This document shows positions 1-8,193 of a stretch of 64,000 nt of DNA, piece after piece (the stretch's first letter is position 1; every line of letters begins with the position of its first letter). The notes below the pieces were generated by a model. The model did no database searches, was not told the origin of the DNA, and saw only the letters and a program-made list of their open reading frames with translations. Both the position numbers and the translations under genes were made by a program. This DNA comes from Firmicutes bacterium UBA5227 (GTDB lineage Bacteria; Bacillota; Clostridia; Tissierellales; Sedimentibacteraceae): the NCBI GenBank assembly GCA_002409285.1, contig DHUT01000003.1:14585-78584 (forward strand). The letters run 5' to 3'.

Positions 1-43
1 TGCTATTGTAGTATGAACGAATAACTTAAAAAGGTATTTTTTA

Positions 44-71
44 TTGACCCCTAACAAATTTATGCTATAAT
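44..71 (+). promoter_or_regulatory. Sigma-A promoter for the coiled-coil gene
   Basis: A -35 box TTGACC (44-49) and a -10 box TATAAT (66-71) lie 16 bases apart. The -10 is preceded by TGC, giving an extended -10. It is about 95 bases upstream of the start codon of the repeat-containing gene. Confidence 0.7.
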
Positions 72-165
72 GAAGTTACATATTAATATGAACTTTATTG
101 CAATGACTATAGGAGAAAAATAAAGTATGGCAGAGAAATACCTATAAAATCAAGGAGGAATGAGC

Positions 166-753
166 ATGACCGACAGAGAATTATTAGAAAAAGTTGTTGC
201 ACAAATTGATAAAGGTTTTAATGATGTAAAGAACGAAATTAAAGATGTAAAATCTGATGTTATTGATTTAAAGAATGAAGTCAAAGATGTAAAATCTGAT
301 GTCAATGATTTAAAGAATGAAGTCAAAGATGTAAAATCTGATGTCAATGATTTAAAGAATGAAGTTAAAGATGTAAAATCTGATGTTATTGATTTAAAGA
401 ATGAAGTTAAAGATGTAAAATCTGATGTCAATGGTTTAAAGAATGAAGTTAAAGATGTAAAATCTGATGTTAATGCTGTAAGAAACGAAATGCAGGAAGG
501 ATTCAAAGGAGTTTACACAACAATTCAGGATGAATTTAACAACGTATATGCAGAGTTTAAAGATATTCAGATAACCCTTGAAAATGAAACTAATAAAAAT
601 ATTCAGCTGATTGCAGAGGGACACTTTAATCTAAGCTGTAAACTTGACGATGCCTTGAAAGTAGAAAGAGAAAAAGAATTAATGCTTATAAGACTTACAC
701 GCCTTGAAAATGACGTAAGGAGACTCAAGGCCAGGATTGAAGAAACTGCCTGA
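166..753 (+). CDS. Coiled-coil heptad-repeat protein, unknown function
   Basis: A 195-residue protein I cannot assign to a named family. Residues about 20-103 are a charged 14-residue repeat, DLKNEVKDVKSDVN with small changes, which is two heptads with hydrophobic residues (I/L/V) at the a/d positions and so should form a long coiled coil. The C-terminal 90 residues remain helical and charged (for example ERLxRLENDVRRLKAR-like spacing), again suggesting a coiled coil. There is no signal peptide or membrane segment, so it is probably cytoplasmic. The start at 166 was chosen because AAGGAGG (152-158) lies 7 bases before it; an ATG at 160 is too close to the ribosome site. It has its own promoter and stands alone. 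Confidence 0.75.
   Translation: MTDRELLEKVVAQIDKGFNDVKNEIKDVKSDVIDLKNEVKDVKSDVNDLKNEVKDVKSDVNDLKNEVKDVKSDVIDLKNEVKDVKSDVNGLKNEVKDVKSDVNAVRNEMQEGFKGVYTTIQDEFNNVYAEFKDIQITLENETNKNIQLIAEGHFNLSCKLDDALKVEREKELMLIRLTRLENDVRRLKARIEETA
223..474 (+). repeat. 42-bp tandem repeat inside the coiled-coil gene
   Basis: Five near-identical in-frame 42-bp units (265-306, 307-348, 349-390, 391-432, 433-474) follow one diverged unit (223-264). Each encodes 14 residues. The unit length is a multiple of 3, so gain or loss of units would shorten or lengthen the coiled coil without a frameshift. DNA identity between units is higher than the protein needs, which points to recent duplication. Confidence 0.9.
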
Positions 754-846
754 TATAAAAATTGCACCCTTTATGGTGTACAAAAATACACCTGTTGCAA
801 AAAACAAGTTCATTCGCCAGTCAAATCATACCATATAATCTTTTAT

Positions 847-873
847 AATCCTTTAAATATGAAGGATTTTTTT
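847..873 (+). terminator. Rho-independent terminator
   Basis: Stem AATCCTT/AAGGATT with an 8-base loop is followed by a run of seven T. It lies 94 bases after the coiled-coil gene and between it and the converging rpmE. Confidence 0.6.
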
Positions 874-961
874 ATGCCTGGGAAAATCATTGGGATAAAA
901 AACCAAAAGGCAACTTCCATAGCAATAAATTGCCAAAAAGTTGCCAAAAGCGAATCCACCA

Positions 962-1162
962 TTATTCCATGTTGTATTTCTTCTTAAATCTGTCAACTCT
1001 GCCGCCTTTATCAACAAACTTTTGTTTGCCTGTAAAGAATGGATGACATTCTGAACATATTTCAACTTTGATTTCGTCAAGTACTGAACCAGTTTCAAAT
1101 GTATTTCCACATGCACATTTAACAGTAACAGTTTTGTAATCTGGATGTATTCCTTTTTTCAT
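962..1162 (-). CDS. rpmE: 50S ribosomal protein L31
   Basis: A 66-residue ribosomal protein starting MKKGIHPDY, the typical L31 start, with the zinc-type cysteines kept (CACG near residue 17 and CSECHPF near residue 36), so this is the zinc-binding form. The end, VDRFKKKY, is also typical. The ATG at 1162 is preceded by AGAGGTG; the in-frame GTG at 1171 lies inside that ribosome site and is unlikely. rpmE directly follows rho on the same strand, a common order in Clostridia, but also has its own promoter. Confidence 0.97.
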   Translation of the reverse strand: MKKGIHPDYKTVTVKCACGNTFETGSVLDEIKVEICSECHPFFTGKQKFVDKGGRVDRFKKKYNME

Positions 1163-1221
1163 ACTGTTCACCTCTTTCTCGCTCTATATTAATCATATAA
1201 TATTATCAATTTACCTTCAGT

Positions 1222-1250
1222 ATTATAACATAGGGCAAATCATATTACAA
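1222..1250 (-). promoter_or_regulatory. Promoter of rpmE
   Basis: On the minus strand, -35 TTGTAA (1250-1245) and -10 TATAAT (1227-1222) are 17 bases apart, 60 bases upstream of the rpmE start. This allows rpmE transcription independent of rho. Confidence 0.7.
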
Positions 1251-1273
1251 TGTTTTTTTTGTTTTATTAATCA

Positions 1274-2761
1274 TTAATAGTTTCTGTCTACAAGGTCATC
1301 TTTCATTTTATCTACATTAAACAGCTGAGTTGATGCCTGTTTTATGAAATCTTCATTAGTCTTGGTTTTCACCAGACCATCAATTAATCTTTCAGTAACG
1401 TCTGCAATTGAAAAATTGCTCATTGCTTTTCTTAGCTGCCAGATTGTCTGAAGTTCTTCTGAGTTTAACAACAGTTCTTCTCTCCTCGTCCCGGATTTAT
1501 TTATATCCAGAGCCGGGAAAATTCTTTTTTCAGATAACTTTCTGTCAAGATGGATTTCCATGTTTCCTGTTCCCTTAAATTCTTCAAATATCATATCGTC
1601 CATACGGCTTCCTGTTTCTATCAGGGCACTTGCCAAAATTGTCAAGCTGCCGCCATATTCTATATTTCTTGCAGCTCCAAAGAATCTTTTTGGTCCGTAC
1701 AATGCTCCCGGATCAAGCCCTCCTGAGAGTGTCCTTCCTGTTGGGGTTATTGTAAGATTATATGCCCTTGAAAGCCTTGTTATGCTGTCCAGAAGAATTA
1801 CCACATCCTTTCCCTGCTCAACAAGCCTTTTAGCTCTTTCCAGAACCATTTCCGCAACCTTGATATGATTTTTCGGAAGTTCGTCAAAGGTAGAATACAC
1901 AACATCTCCCTTAACAGATCTTTTCATGTCTGTAACCTCTTCCGGACGTTCATCTATTAAAAGCATAATAATTTCCACTTCAGGGTAATTTTCTGCAATA
2001 CTGTTTGCTATGTTTTTCAAAATTGTTGTTTTTCCTGCCTTTGGGGGCGCAACAATCATACCTCTTTGTCCTTTGCCGATAGGAGCAATCAAATCTATTA
2101 ATCTCATGGTTATGTTAATTGCCGAGCTTTCAAGCTTAATTCTTTCATTTGGATAAATAGGGGTGAGTGAATCGAAGTCTTTTCTGTTTCTTGCTAATTC
2201 AGGATTTTCATCATTTACTTGCTTAACATACAATAGAGCTTTAAATTTTTCCCCTTGCTTTGGTGGTCTTGTTATACCGGCAATTTTATCTCCGGTCTTC
2301 ATATGAAATCTTCTTATTTGAGAAGGTGATATATATACATCCTCATCACTTGTCAGGTAATTGTTTGTTCTTAAAAAACCGTAGCCATCAGGATGAGTTT
2401 CTAATATTCCAGCAACCTTCACGGCTCCGTCACCACTGGATTCAATTTCCTCAACAATCTTATCAGGAAGGTTTGTTACGTTGAATCCTGTTCCGGAAGT
2501 GCCTGTCGAATTTTCTTCACTTTCAAATTGTTCCAAATTTTTTGCACGTTCAGTAAAATCTGTCTTATTTGATTCTTTATTATTTACATTCTCGGTTGCC
2601 TGAATGCCATCTTTTTTTATTGAATTTTCATTCTCGAAGTATTCACTTAATTTTATAAGTAGTTGTTCTTTTTTATACTTATAGGCATCACGCATGCCCT
2701 TTGACTTGGCCAGCTCTTTCAACTCTGACAGCTTCATGCCGGCTAATTGGTCTTTATCCAT
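1274..2761 (-). CDS. rho: Transcription termination factor Rho
   Basis: A 495-residue hexameric RNA helicase that ends transcripts. The order is an N-terminal SAP-like Rho_N helix region (KLSELKELAKSKGM), an acidic insert of about 60 residues, the cold-shock-type RNA-binding domain (GYGFLRT, then DVYISPSQIRRF) and the RecA-type ATPase. The Walker A is PPKAGKTT, Walker B is VVILLDSITR, and the Q/R-loop LDPGALYGPKRFFGAARN is present. The start at 2761 has GGAGG 5 bases upstream; the upstream ATG at 2773 overlaps that site. The acid-rich insert between Rho_N and the RNA-binding domain is common and variable in Gram-positive Rho. Confidence 0.97.
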   Translation of the reverse strand: MDKDQLAGMKLSELKELAKSKGMRDAYKYKKEQLLIKLSEYFENENSIKKDGIQATENVNNKESNKTDFTERAKNLEQFESEENSTGTSGTGFNVTNLPDKIVEEIESSGDGAVKVAGILETHPDGYGFLRTNNYLTSDEDVYISPSQIRRFHMKTGDKIAGITRPPKQGEKFKALLYVKQVNDENPELARNRKDFDSLTPIYPNERIKLESSAINITMRLIDLIAPIGKGQRGMIVAPPKAGKTTILKNIANSIAENYPEVEIIMLLIDERPEEVTDMKRSVKGDVVYSTFDELPKNHIKVAEMVLERAKRLVEQGKDVVILLDSITRLSRAYNLTITPTGRTLSGGLDPGALYGPKRFFGAARNIEYGGSLTILASALIETGSRMDDMIFEEFKGTGNMEIHLDRKLSEKRIFPALDINKSGTRREELLLNSEELQTIWQLRKAMSNFSIADVTERLIDGLVKTKTNEDFIKQASTQLFNVDKMKDDLVDRNY

Positions 2762-2900
2762 AAAAACCTCCATTATGTAATTTATATCATTTATGGAATA
2801 TACAAGATATGTGCTTGATAAGTGGCTTTATAATATCATTTAATCTTTTATTAGTCAAGAATTTAATTATATGCTTTTTGTTACTTTTTTAACCTTTGTG

Positions 2901-2928
2901 TTGATTTTTATTTTATTAGTAATATAAT
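2901..2928 (+). promoter_or_regulatory. Promoter of the sensory hydrogenase operon
   Basis: TTGATT (2901-2906) and TATAAT (2923-2928), spacer 16, end about 30 bases before the first gene of the operon. Confidence 0.6.
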
Positions 2929-2959
2929 TAATATATATATACTATTCGTGAGGTAAACA

Positions 2960-3214
2960 ATGACTGATTTAAAAATTTGTGTAGGAAGTGCGTGTCATTT
3001 AAAAGGCTCCAATGATGTTATAGAAATATTCAAAAATTGTGTTCACAGCAGAGAAGCTGAGAATGATGTTGTAATTAAGGGTGCTTTTTGTCTTGGGCAT
3101 TGTACTGAAGCTGTTTCTGTATGCTTTAATGACAAAATCTATTCAATAAATACTGATACTGCAGAAAAGTTTTTTGATGAAGTAGTAATGGAACATGTAA
3201 GGAGGAACCAATGA
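2960..3214 (+). CDS. Thioredoxin-like [2Fe-2S] protein
   Basis: An 84-residue protein of the thioredoxin-like [2Fe-2S] ferredoxin family, the same fold as the NuoE/HymA C-terminal domain. Cys7, Cys12, Cys44 and Cys48 (CVGSAC and CLGHC) fit the four cluster ligands. The N-terminal helical domain of full NuoE-type subunits is absent, as is usual for stand-alone members. Its stop overlaps the start of the hydrogenase-like gene in ATGA, so the two are translationally coupled. It most likely passes electrons to or from that protein. Confidence 0.88.
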   Translation: MTDLKICVGSACHLKGSNDVIEIFKNCVHSREAENDVVIKGAFCLGHCTEAVSVCFNDKIYSINTDTAEKFFDEVVMEHVRRNQ

Positions 3215-4926
3215 GAATACTTGATTTTTACCCTGCTAATTGTAAGAACTGCTACAAATGTGTACGAAACTGCTCTGTAAAAGCCATTAAAATGATTGAT
3301 GACCAGGCTCAGATTGTTGAGGAAAAATGTATTGCATGCGGCACATGTTTTTCGGTATGTCCCCAAAATGCACGAAATATTCACAGCGATCTGGAAAATG
3401 TTACACACGCATTGAAAGAGGGCAAAAAAATAATTATATCTATCGCACCTTCTTATCTTGGAGTATATGATGAGCCTTATAAGCTGATATCTGTTCTCAG
3501 GTACCTTGGAGCTGACCTGATTGAGGAAACAGCCATTGGTGCTGCAAAAGTCACTGAGCTTTACAAGGAATACATTGAATCCACTGACGCAAAAAATGCC
3601 ATAACCACTTGCTGTCCAACGGTAAACATGATGGTTCAAACTTATTATCCCGATTTGATACAGTATTTAATTCCTTTAGATTCCCCAATGATAGCTCACT
3701 GCAAAATGATAAGAAACAGATATGGCAGTGATGCGTTCATAGTGTTTTTAGGACCATGCATTTCAAAAAAATGCGAAGCCTACGGCTTTCAGTTCTCAGG
3801 TCTTATTGATGCGGTAATTTCTTTTGAGGAGGTTGACAAGCTGTTAGAAATTAGAAATATAAATATTTCAACCTTTGAAGAATCATATCCCGACCTGGAA
3901 GGAAGCTATACGGGCAAAAAATATCCGCTGGAAAACGGTATTTTAGATGGGATGAAGAACATAATAAGCGAAAGCAGGTTTACTCCCCTGTCTATAACGG
4001 GTATAGATAATTTAAGAGGTGCTTTTGATGCTATGAATGAGGGTGATTTATCAAATGTACTGGTGGAAGCCAACAGCTGCATAGGAGGTTGTCTTGGTGG
4101 ACCCGCTGTTCCAAGGAAAAGCAAAAATGTCTTTGTAAGAAAAACTAAAACAAAATCAAGAATACACCCGTTAATTAACAAACAATACAGAAATTACAGT
4201 GATGAGGAGAAAAATCTAAATTATTTAAGAACCTTTAGAAACAAACAGTATATACACCCTTATTATTCTGAGGAGGATATAAGGAGTGTGCTGGAGCAAA
4301 CAGGGAAGCACACAAAGGAAGATGAGCTTAACTGCGGTGCCTGCGGGTATGACACATGCAAGGATAAGGCAATATCTGTCCTTGAAGGATTGTCCTATCC
4401 TCAGATGTGTATGCCTTACATGCGAAGTGAAGCAGAAAAAATTTCAAACATTTATTTTGAGTATTCACCAAGTATTATCGTAATTGTGGATCTGAATTTA
4501 AACATACTCGACTTAAATCCTGTGGGTGAAAAGGCGTTTAAAACCACCATTGGAAAAATGCGAAACAAGCCTCTTTCTGTTATCATGCCCGATGATGACT
4601 TTAAAGCAGCTGTCGATGCAGAGGAAAATATGGTGGGAAGAAAGCTGGAACTTAATAACTACAGCATGGTTGTTTTTGAGCGCATCATTTATCTTCCGAA
4701 AAACAAAATTTTGTTTGGGATACTTAACGATATTACTGCAGAGGAACAGAAAAAAGAGCAATTGGTAAATTTCAAATTAAATACTCTTGAAACCGCAGAC
4801 AGGGTAATTGAAAAACAAATGAGAGTGGCACAGGAAATTGCTGGACTGTTGGGAGAAACCACCGCCGAAACCAAAGCAGCTCTCCTCAAGCTTAAAAAAG
4901 TTGTTTTAGAGGAGAGTGAAGATTAA
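3211..4926 (+). CDS. PAS-linked [FeFe]-hydrogenase-like redox sensor (group C, HydS/HfsB type)
   Basis: A 571-residue protein. Residues 1-55 are a two-cluster 4Fe-4S ferredoxin domain (CKNCYKC and CIACGTC). Residues about 75-310 are the catalytic-type hydrogenase core: L1 TTCCP (Cys134/135), L2 GPCxxKxxE (Cys183, Lys187, Glu189) and L3 SCIGGCLGG (Cys290, Cys294), so H-cluster ligands are kept in the shortened form of sensory group C enzymes. Residues 372-405 carry an extra four-cysteine Fe-S domain (CGACGYDTC). A PAS domain follows at about 415-515, then a helical tail. The family is thought to sense hydrogen or redox state and signal through PAS. It is followed 2 bases later by a PP2C phosphatase, the likely output. 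Confidence 0.88.
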   Translation: MRILDFYPANCKNCYKCVRNCSVKAIKMIDDQAQIVEEKCIACGTCFSVCPQNARNIHSDLENVTHALKEGKKIIISIAPSYLGVYDEPYKLISVLRYLGADLIEETAIGAAKVTELYKEYIESTDAKNAITTCCPTVNMMVQTYYPDLIQYLIPLDSPMIAHCKMIRNRYGSDAFIVFLGPCISKKCEAYGFQFSGLIDAVISFEEVDKLLEIRNINISTFEESYPDLEGSYTGKKYPLENGILDGMKNIISESRFTPLSITGIDNLRGAFDAMNEGDLSNVLVEANSCIGGCLGGPAVPRKSKNVFVRKTKTKSRIHPLINKQYRNYSDEEKNLNYLRTFRNKQYIHPYYSEEDIRSVLEQTGKHTKEDELNCGACGYDTCKDKAISVLEGLSYPQMCMPYMRSEAEKISNIYFEYSPSIIVIVDLNLNILDLNPVGEKAFKTTIGKMRNKPLSVIMPDDDFKAAVDAEENMVGRKLELNNYSMVVFERIIYLPKNKILFGILNDITAEEQKKEQLVNFKLNTLETADRVIEKQMRVAQEIAGLLGETTAETKAALLKLKKVVLEESED

Positions 4927-4928
4927 TA

Positions 4929-6095
4929 ATGGATAATTTCATAGATATAAATTATAAAAGTATAAACAAGTACACAGAGGAGTTATGCGGCGACAAGGTG
5001 GAATACATTTATGATGATGAAGGCTGCATTATTGTAATGTCTGATGGACTGGGAAGTGGTGTAAAAGCAAATATACTTGCTACAATGACGACAAAGATTG
5101 CCGTAACCATGTTGAAAAACGGTGCGTCCATCGATGATACCATAGAAACTATAATTAACACTTTGCCTGAATGCAAGGTAAGAAAGCTTGCTTATTCCAC
5201 CTTCACCATAATCAGAATAGACAATAACAACAATGCATATATTGCTGAATATGACAATCCTCCATATTTTTATTATTCACACAAGAGAATAATGAGCGTT
5301 GATAAAAACGAAAGAATAATCGGTCAAAAAAAAATTTACGAATCCTACCTAAAGCTTGAAGAGGGCGATACTATCTGTGTTGTAAGCGATGGCGCCATCC
5401 ATGCCGGAATCGGTCAGATGCTTAATTTAGGCTGGTGCTGGGATGACGTTAATGAGTATCTTAAGGATTTAAACGAAGTAAACAGATCTCCACAGCTAAT
5501 TAACGGCAACTTCATAGGTGTTTGCAGCAACCTGTATAATAATAAACCCGGTGATGATACCACAATAATGACAATAAAGGTAAGAAGACCCGAAGTAATA
5601 GATTTATTCATAGGTCCTCCTGCCGATAAATCTCTTGATATAAAACTTGCCGAAATTATGAAAACAAGTAATAACATGAAAATAATCTGCGGCGGAACAA
5701 CCGCACTGATTGCAGAGCGTGAACTGGGAAGAACCCTTGAGGTTGATATGGATACCATGAGAGACGACGTTCCCCCGATGGCATTTATGGAAGGCTTTGA
5801 CCTTATTACGGAAGGTGTTCTCACGCTTGGTAAAACCTTGGAAAATATTAAAAAATTAAACAATTCAAGCTATGAACATGTAATAAAGTACGACGATTAT
5901 GACGGGTGCTCCTTATTAACCCAGATGCTTATGGACATAGGAACCCACATAAATATATATATAGGAAGAGCTGTAAATCCTGCTCACCAAAATCCAAATT
6001 TTCCAATGGGCTACAATATTAAGCAAAATATAATTGACACTTTGACGGAAGAGCTGAAAAAAGCAGGTAAGCATGTACAAATCTGGTACTTATAA
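4929..6095 (+). CDS. SpoIIE/PP2C-family serine phosphatase
   Basis: A 388-residue protein. Residues about 25-220 are a SpoIIE-type PP2C phosphatase, with metal-binding aspartates in VMSDGLGSG near residue 37, CVVSDGAIH near residue 152 and GDDTTIMT near residue 209. The remaining 165 residues (about 222-388) form a second domain that contains a Gly-rich ICGGTTALI motif; the domain recurs in phosphatases paired with sensory hydrogenases, but its function is unknown to me. It is the last gene of the three-gene operon, 2 bases after the hydrogenase-like sensor, and probably dephosphorylates a protein in response to the redox signal. No partner anti-sigma or kinase gene is nearby. Confidence 0.85.
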   Translation: MDNFIDINYKSINKYTEELCGDKVEYIYDDEGCIIVMSDGLGSGVKANILATMTTKIAVTMLKNGASIDDTIETIINTLPECKVRKLAYSTFTIIRIDNNNNAYIAEYDNPPYFYYSHKRIMSVDKNERIIGQKKIYESYLKLEEGDTICVVSDGAIHAGIGQMLNLGWCWDDVNEYLKDLNEVNRSPQLINGNFIGVCSNLYNNKPGDDTTIMTIKVRRPEVIDLFIGPPADKSLDIKLAEIMKTSNNMKIICGGTTALIAERELGRTLEVDMDTMRDDVPPMAFMEGFDLITEGVLTLGKTLENIKKLNNSSYEHVIKYDDYDGCSLLTQMLMDIGTHINIYIGRAVNPAHQNPNFPMGYNIKQNIIDTLTEELKKAGKHVQIWYL

Positions 6096-6105
6096 TTTCA
6101 AGCAG

Positions 6106-6134
6106 CCCTCCATAGAGCAACTATGGAGGGTTTG
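6106..6134 (+). terminator. Terminator of the sensory hydrogenase operon (possibly bidirectional)
   Basis: Perfect 10-bp stem CCCTCCATAG/CTATGGAGGG with a 5-base loop, 11 bases after the phosphatase gene, followed by TTTGACTATTTT. The converging glpX ends at 6136, so the hairpin may serve both genes. Confidence 0.7.
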
Positions 6135-6135
6135 A

Positions 6136-7113
6136 CTATTTTACATATGCATAACCAGGTTTTTTATCCAGTGCATGAGTTGTGTCAATAAAACGTATTG
6201 TACCGGATTTTGAACGTGTAACCATGGAAGAGGTTCTTGCTCTGTTGTTTGCCATGTATCTCACTCCCTTTAAAAGCTCCCCGTCAGATACTCCCGTTGC
6301 AGCAAATATAATATCATCACCAAGTGCCAAATCTTCCATTGTAAGAACTCTGTTCCAGCAATCCCCTGCCATTTCCCTGCTTCTTCTTTCCTCCTCCGCA
6401 TTGTCCGGTCTCAAAATTCCTTGAAATTCTCCTCCAAGGCATTTAATTGCGGCAGCAGAAATAACCCCTTCAGGAGCTCCTCCCTTGCCTATAAACATAT
6501 CTACGCCTGATTCGCTGAAGCATGTTGCTATGGCTGCAGCCACATCTCCATCTCCAAACAGCTTTATTCTTGCCCCCACGCTTCTCGCTCTTTCAATTAA
6601 ATCCCGATGCCTGTCCCTATCCTGCATTATTACAGTTACCTCCGTAATATCCTTGTGCAGCGCTTTTGCCACATTGTACAGGTTTTTTTCAATTGAAGCC
6701 GTAATATCAATACATCCCTTAGACTTGGGGCCTGCTGCAATCTTATCCATATACATATCCGGCGCATGCAGGAGACAGCCCTTTGGCGCCACCGCCACTA
6801 CGGACAAGGCTCCGGGAAGTCCTTTTGCAACAAGATTTGTTCCATCAAGGGGATCCACGGCAATATCTATCTCAGGCGCTCCTTCTTCCCATGTCCCAAT
6901 TTTTTCACCTATATAGAGCATCGGTGCCTCATCTAACTCTCCTTCGCCAATAACAACCGTTCCGGCAATATCAAGAACCTGAAACATGCTCCTCATTCCA
7001 TCTACCGCTGCCTGATCCGCTATTTCCTTGTTACCTCTGCCCATGTACTTACCACACCCTAACGCAGCTGCTTCTGTAACCCGGACTATATTCAATGCTA
7101 ATTCTCTGTCCAT
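6136..7113 (-). CDS. glpX: Class II fructose-1,6-bisphosphatase
   Basis: A 325-residue GlpX-type enzyme that removes the 1-phosphate of fructose 1,6-bisphosphate in gluconeogenesis. The metal-binding and catalytic motifs are present: GEGELDEAPML near residue 57, DIAVDPLDGTNL near residue 84 and GKGGAPEGVISAAAIKCLGG near residue 210. Its length is normal. AAGGAG lies 6 bases before the ATG. It stands alone, consistent with growth on amino acids, where sugars must be made. Confidence 0.96.
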   Translation of the reverse strand: MDRELALNIVRVTEAAALGCGKYMGRGNKEIADQAAVDGMRSMFQVLDIAGTVVIGEGELDEAPMLYIGEKIGTWEEGAPEIDIAVDPLDGTNLVAKGLPGALSVVAVAPKGCLLHAPDMYMDKIAAGPKSKGCIDITASIEKNLYNVAKALHKDITEVTVIMQDRDRHRDLIERARSVGARIKLFGDGDVAAAIATCFSESGVDMFIGKGGAPEGVISAAAIKCLGGEFQGILRPDNAEEERRSREMAGDCWNRVLTMEDLALGDDIIFAATGVSDGELLKGVRYMANNRARTSSMVTRSKSGTIRFIDTTHALDKKPGYAYVK

Positions 7114-7270
7114 ACTTCTCCTTTTAATTATATAATATGTCTGATTATTTATATTTTGGATATATGTTATATTCTATTTCATATAAAGTTATACTATAAA
7201 TACAAAGTTTTTTCTACCCAATTACAAATATTTTTTAATTATTTCAGATAATTAATATATTAACAACCAA

Positions 7271-7299
7271 TTGACTATATATTGCAAATAAGGTAAAAT
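7271..7299 (+). promoter_or_regulatory. Promoter of the kce-like gene
   Basis: TTGACT (7271-7276), 17-base spacer, TAAAAT (7294-7299), about 35 bases before the start codon. Confidence 0.75.
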
Positions 7300-7334
7300 G
7301 GTGTCAGGCAAAAAATATTATATGGAGGTTACCT

Positions 7335-8147
7335 ATGGAAAAATTAATTATTACAGCCTGCTTGACAGGAGCTGAAGTAACGAGAGAGCAACAACCCAAT
7401 CTTCCTCTTACACCGGACGAAATCGCCGAGGCAGCATATGAATGCTACAAGGCAGGAGCATCAATGGTGCATGTACATGCAAGAGACAAGGATGGAAATC
7501 CAACGCAGGATTACGAAGTTTACAAGGAAATCAAAGAAAAAACTGAGGCTAAGTGCAACATAATATTCCAGCCTTCTACCGGCGGTGCAACATGGCACAC
7601 TCCTGAGCAAAGAATGCAGCCAATTGAATTAAAACCGGAAATGGCAACCCTTAGTATGGGAACATGTAACTTTGCTGATGATGTGTTCATGAACACAGAA
7701 GAAAACATCAGAATATTTGCAAAACGTATGAATGAGCTTGGAGTTAAACCCGAACTGGAATGCTTTGAAAAAGGCATGGTGGATACAGCAATACGCATGT
7801 CAAAAAAGGGACTTATAAAAACACCCATGCATTTTGACTTTGTTCTCGGAGTTGCAGGAGCAATGGGCGGAGAACTGAGAGATTTACTATACATGGTTGA
7901 ATCAATACCCGCAGGTTCAACATGGACAGTGGCAGGTGTGGGAAGATACCAGCTTCCTTTGAACATAGCCGCCATAATACTTGGTGGTCATGCAAGAACA
8001 GGATTTGAAGATAACATCTATTACTCAAAAGGAGTGCTTGCAGAGTCCAACGCTCAATTGGTAGAAAGAGTTGCTCGTATTTCAAGAGAATTCGGACGTG
8101 AAGTGGCAACACCGGACGAAGCAAGAGTAATACTTGGACTTAAATAA
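7335..8147 (+). CDS. kce: 3-keto-5-aminohexanoate cleavage enzyme family (BKACE/DUF849)
   Basis: A 270-residue TIM-barrel enzyme of the beta-keto acid cleavage family. The zinc-binding HVHARD (His46, His48), the QPSTGG strand motif near residue 77 and the C-terminal GGHARTGFEDNIYY are all present. Kce itself condenses 3-keto-5-aminohexanoate with acetyl-CoA in lysine fermentation, giving aminobutyryl-CoA and acetoacetate; sequence feel and length favour Kce. None of the other lysine-fermentation genes (kamA, kamDE, kdd, kal, ato) is in the window and the gene has its own promoter and terminator, so another beta-keto acid substrate is possible. TGGAGG lies 8 bases before the ATG. Confidence 0.85.
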   Translation: MEKLIITACLTGAEVTREQQPNLPLTPDEIAEAAYECYKAGASMVHVHARDKDGNPTQDYEVYKEIKEKTEAKCNIIFQPSTGGATWHTPEQRMQPIELKPEMATLSMGTCNFADDVFMNTEENIRIFAKRMNELGVKPELECFEKGMVDTAIRMSKKGLIKTPMHFDFVLGVAGAMGGELRDLLYMVESIPAGSTWTVAGVGRYQLPLNIAAIILGGHARTGFEDNIYYSKGVLAESNAQLVERVARISREFGREVATPDEARVILGLK

Positions 8148-8155
8148 GAACAGAT

Positions 8156-8180
8156 AAAAAAAGCGCACAGCGCTTTTTTT
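8156..8180 (+). terminator. Bidirectional terminator, kce/ddl
   Basis: Stem AAGCGC/GCGCTT with a 3-base loop has seven A before and seven T after, so it works for kce on the plus strand and ddl (ending at 8194) on the minus strand. Confidence 0.85.
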
Positions 8181-8193
8181 ATTTCATACCGCT

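Noticed and set aside
223..474. CRISPR-like direct repeats
   Set aside because: Units are contiguous without spacers, in frame, and code heptads.
150..506. Minus-strand ORF rich in SLTSDFTSLTSFFK repeats over the coiled-coil gene
   Set aside because: It is the antisense of the 42-bp repeats; no ribosome site, and the plus-strand gene has promoter and ribosome site.
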